Assembly (NCBI GenBank): GCA_003140915.1
Contig: PLLI01000102.1
Coordinates: 1-11,911 of the forward strand
DNA: 11,911 nt
Direction of reading: 5' to 3'
Source of the DNA: Candidatus Omnitrophota bacterium
Lineage (GTDB): Bacteria > Omnitrophota > Gorgyraeia > 2-01-FULL-45-10
The position numbers were made by a program, and so were the translations under genes. Below are positions 11,675-11,911 of this stretch, one piece after another (position 1 is the stretch's first letter; every line of letters starts with the position of its first letter). The notes under the pieces were generated by a model. The model searched no databases, had not been told where the DNA came from, and worked only from the letters and a program-made list of their open reading frames with translations.

Positions 11675-11911
11675 TTAACCCTTCATGATCATTGTCCTAC
11701 TAAGAAACACTTTCGGCTTTGCAACGGGCACAAATCCGGCAAGCTGAGCGTTCTTTATGGTCTTCTCGAACTGGGTTTTTGAGACATGAAATGACGGTTC
11801 TGCTATAAAAATTTGTCCGCCTGGTTTGAGTATCGACCTTACCTCATTAAAAAATTCCTTTTGATCGGGGACTTCATGGATCATGTAGAATGCGAGAACA
11901 AAATCGACCTT
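11675..11911 (-). CDS. Class I SAM-dependent methyltransferase, C-terminal part (5' end outside window)
   Basis: The visible 78 residues are open to the right edge, so the N-terminal SAM-binding motif is missing. DFVLAFYMIHEVPD is the acidic strand and helix after motif I. FFNEVRSILKPGGQIFIAEP is the typical LKPGG turn and following strand of UbiE/UbiG-type methyltransferases. The end, VFLSRTMIMKG, is the final beta strand pair. The substrate cannot be named. It is upstream of the DUF2284 gene with a 3-nt gap, suggesting a common operon. The first ATG visible inside the window (11884) is internal to the domain and is not the start. Confidence 0.85.
   Translation of the reverse strand, partial: KVDFVLAFYMIHEVPDQKEFFNEVRSILKPGGQIFIAEPSFHVSKTQFEKTIKNAQLAGFVPVAKPKVFLSRTMIMKG

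Overview
The window is a compact stretch of bacterial chromosome. Every protein-coding gene I can support lies on the minus strand, with short or negative spacing between genes. Base composition is moderate. The gene mix suggests a Gram-negative, environmental, probably uncultured bacterium: a PEP-CTERM surface protein behind a sigma-54-type promoter, outer-membrane and lipoprotein candidates, an RlpA-like envelope protein, a diguanylate cyclase, DUF523 and DUF2284 cysteine proteins, and a pilin-type helix ending IPNFIKAR. Candidatus Omnitrophota is my best guess from style. That is inference; no taxonomic marker was searched.

Layout, read in transcription order from high to low coordinates. 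Positions 11911-11159 hold the end of a SAM-dependent methyltransferase and a DUF2284 cysteine-rich protein. A stem-loop follows (11122-11158), then a 433-residue polytopic membrane protein whose last helix resembles a type IV pilin N-terminal helix (9787-11088), closed by an intrinsic terminator (9686-9726). Between that gene and its terminator sits a plus-strand 27-bp copy of the 3' end of tRNA-Ser. A good extended -10 promoter (9656-9685) then starts a long operon: a 45-aa Cys-rich mini membrane protein, a 75-aa conserved-looking protein, YciH/SUI1, a GGQ release-factor-like protein, an RsuA/RluB-type pseudouridine synthase, OsmC, a receiver-only response regulator, a patatin-like lipoprotein and a 99-aa exported helical protein. 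The last four are joined by three successive ATGA overlaps.

A 230-bp regulatory region follows (5281-5512). It contains a stem-loop, a pair of direct repeats placed like an enhancer-binding-protein site, and a -24/-12 promoter in front of the PEP-CTERM gene. Downstream of that gene a sigma-70-type promoter runs into an intrinsic terminator about 80 nt later, which could be a small RNA or an attenuated leader. Next is a second coupled operon: DUF523, a GGDEF diguanylate cyclase with a C-terminal extracytoplasmic domain, an RlpA-like protein, and a 52-aa single-pass membrane protein. Two of its three junctions are ATGA overlaps.

The left end carries a GH5 glycosidase whose promoter suggests a nearly leaderless mRNA, a complete tRNA-Ser(GGA) squeezed 8 nt after the GH5 stop and 19 nt before the next start, a probable outer-membrane beta-barrel protein, and the start of a membrane-anchored coiled-coil protein cut by the window edge. 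Common themes are cell-envelope and surface biology (PEP-CTERM, RlpA, GH5, c-di-GMP, patatin lipoprotein, beta-barrel) and translation factors (YciH, GGQ protein, pseudouridine synthase, tRNA-Ser). I found no CRISPR array, transposase, integrase or recognisable defence or toxin-antitoxin system.
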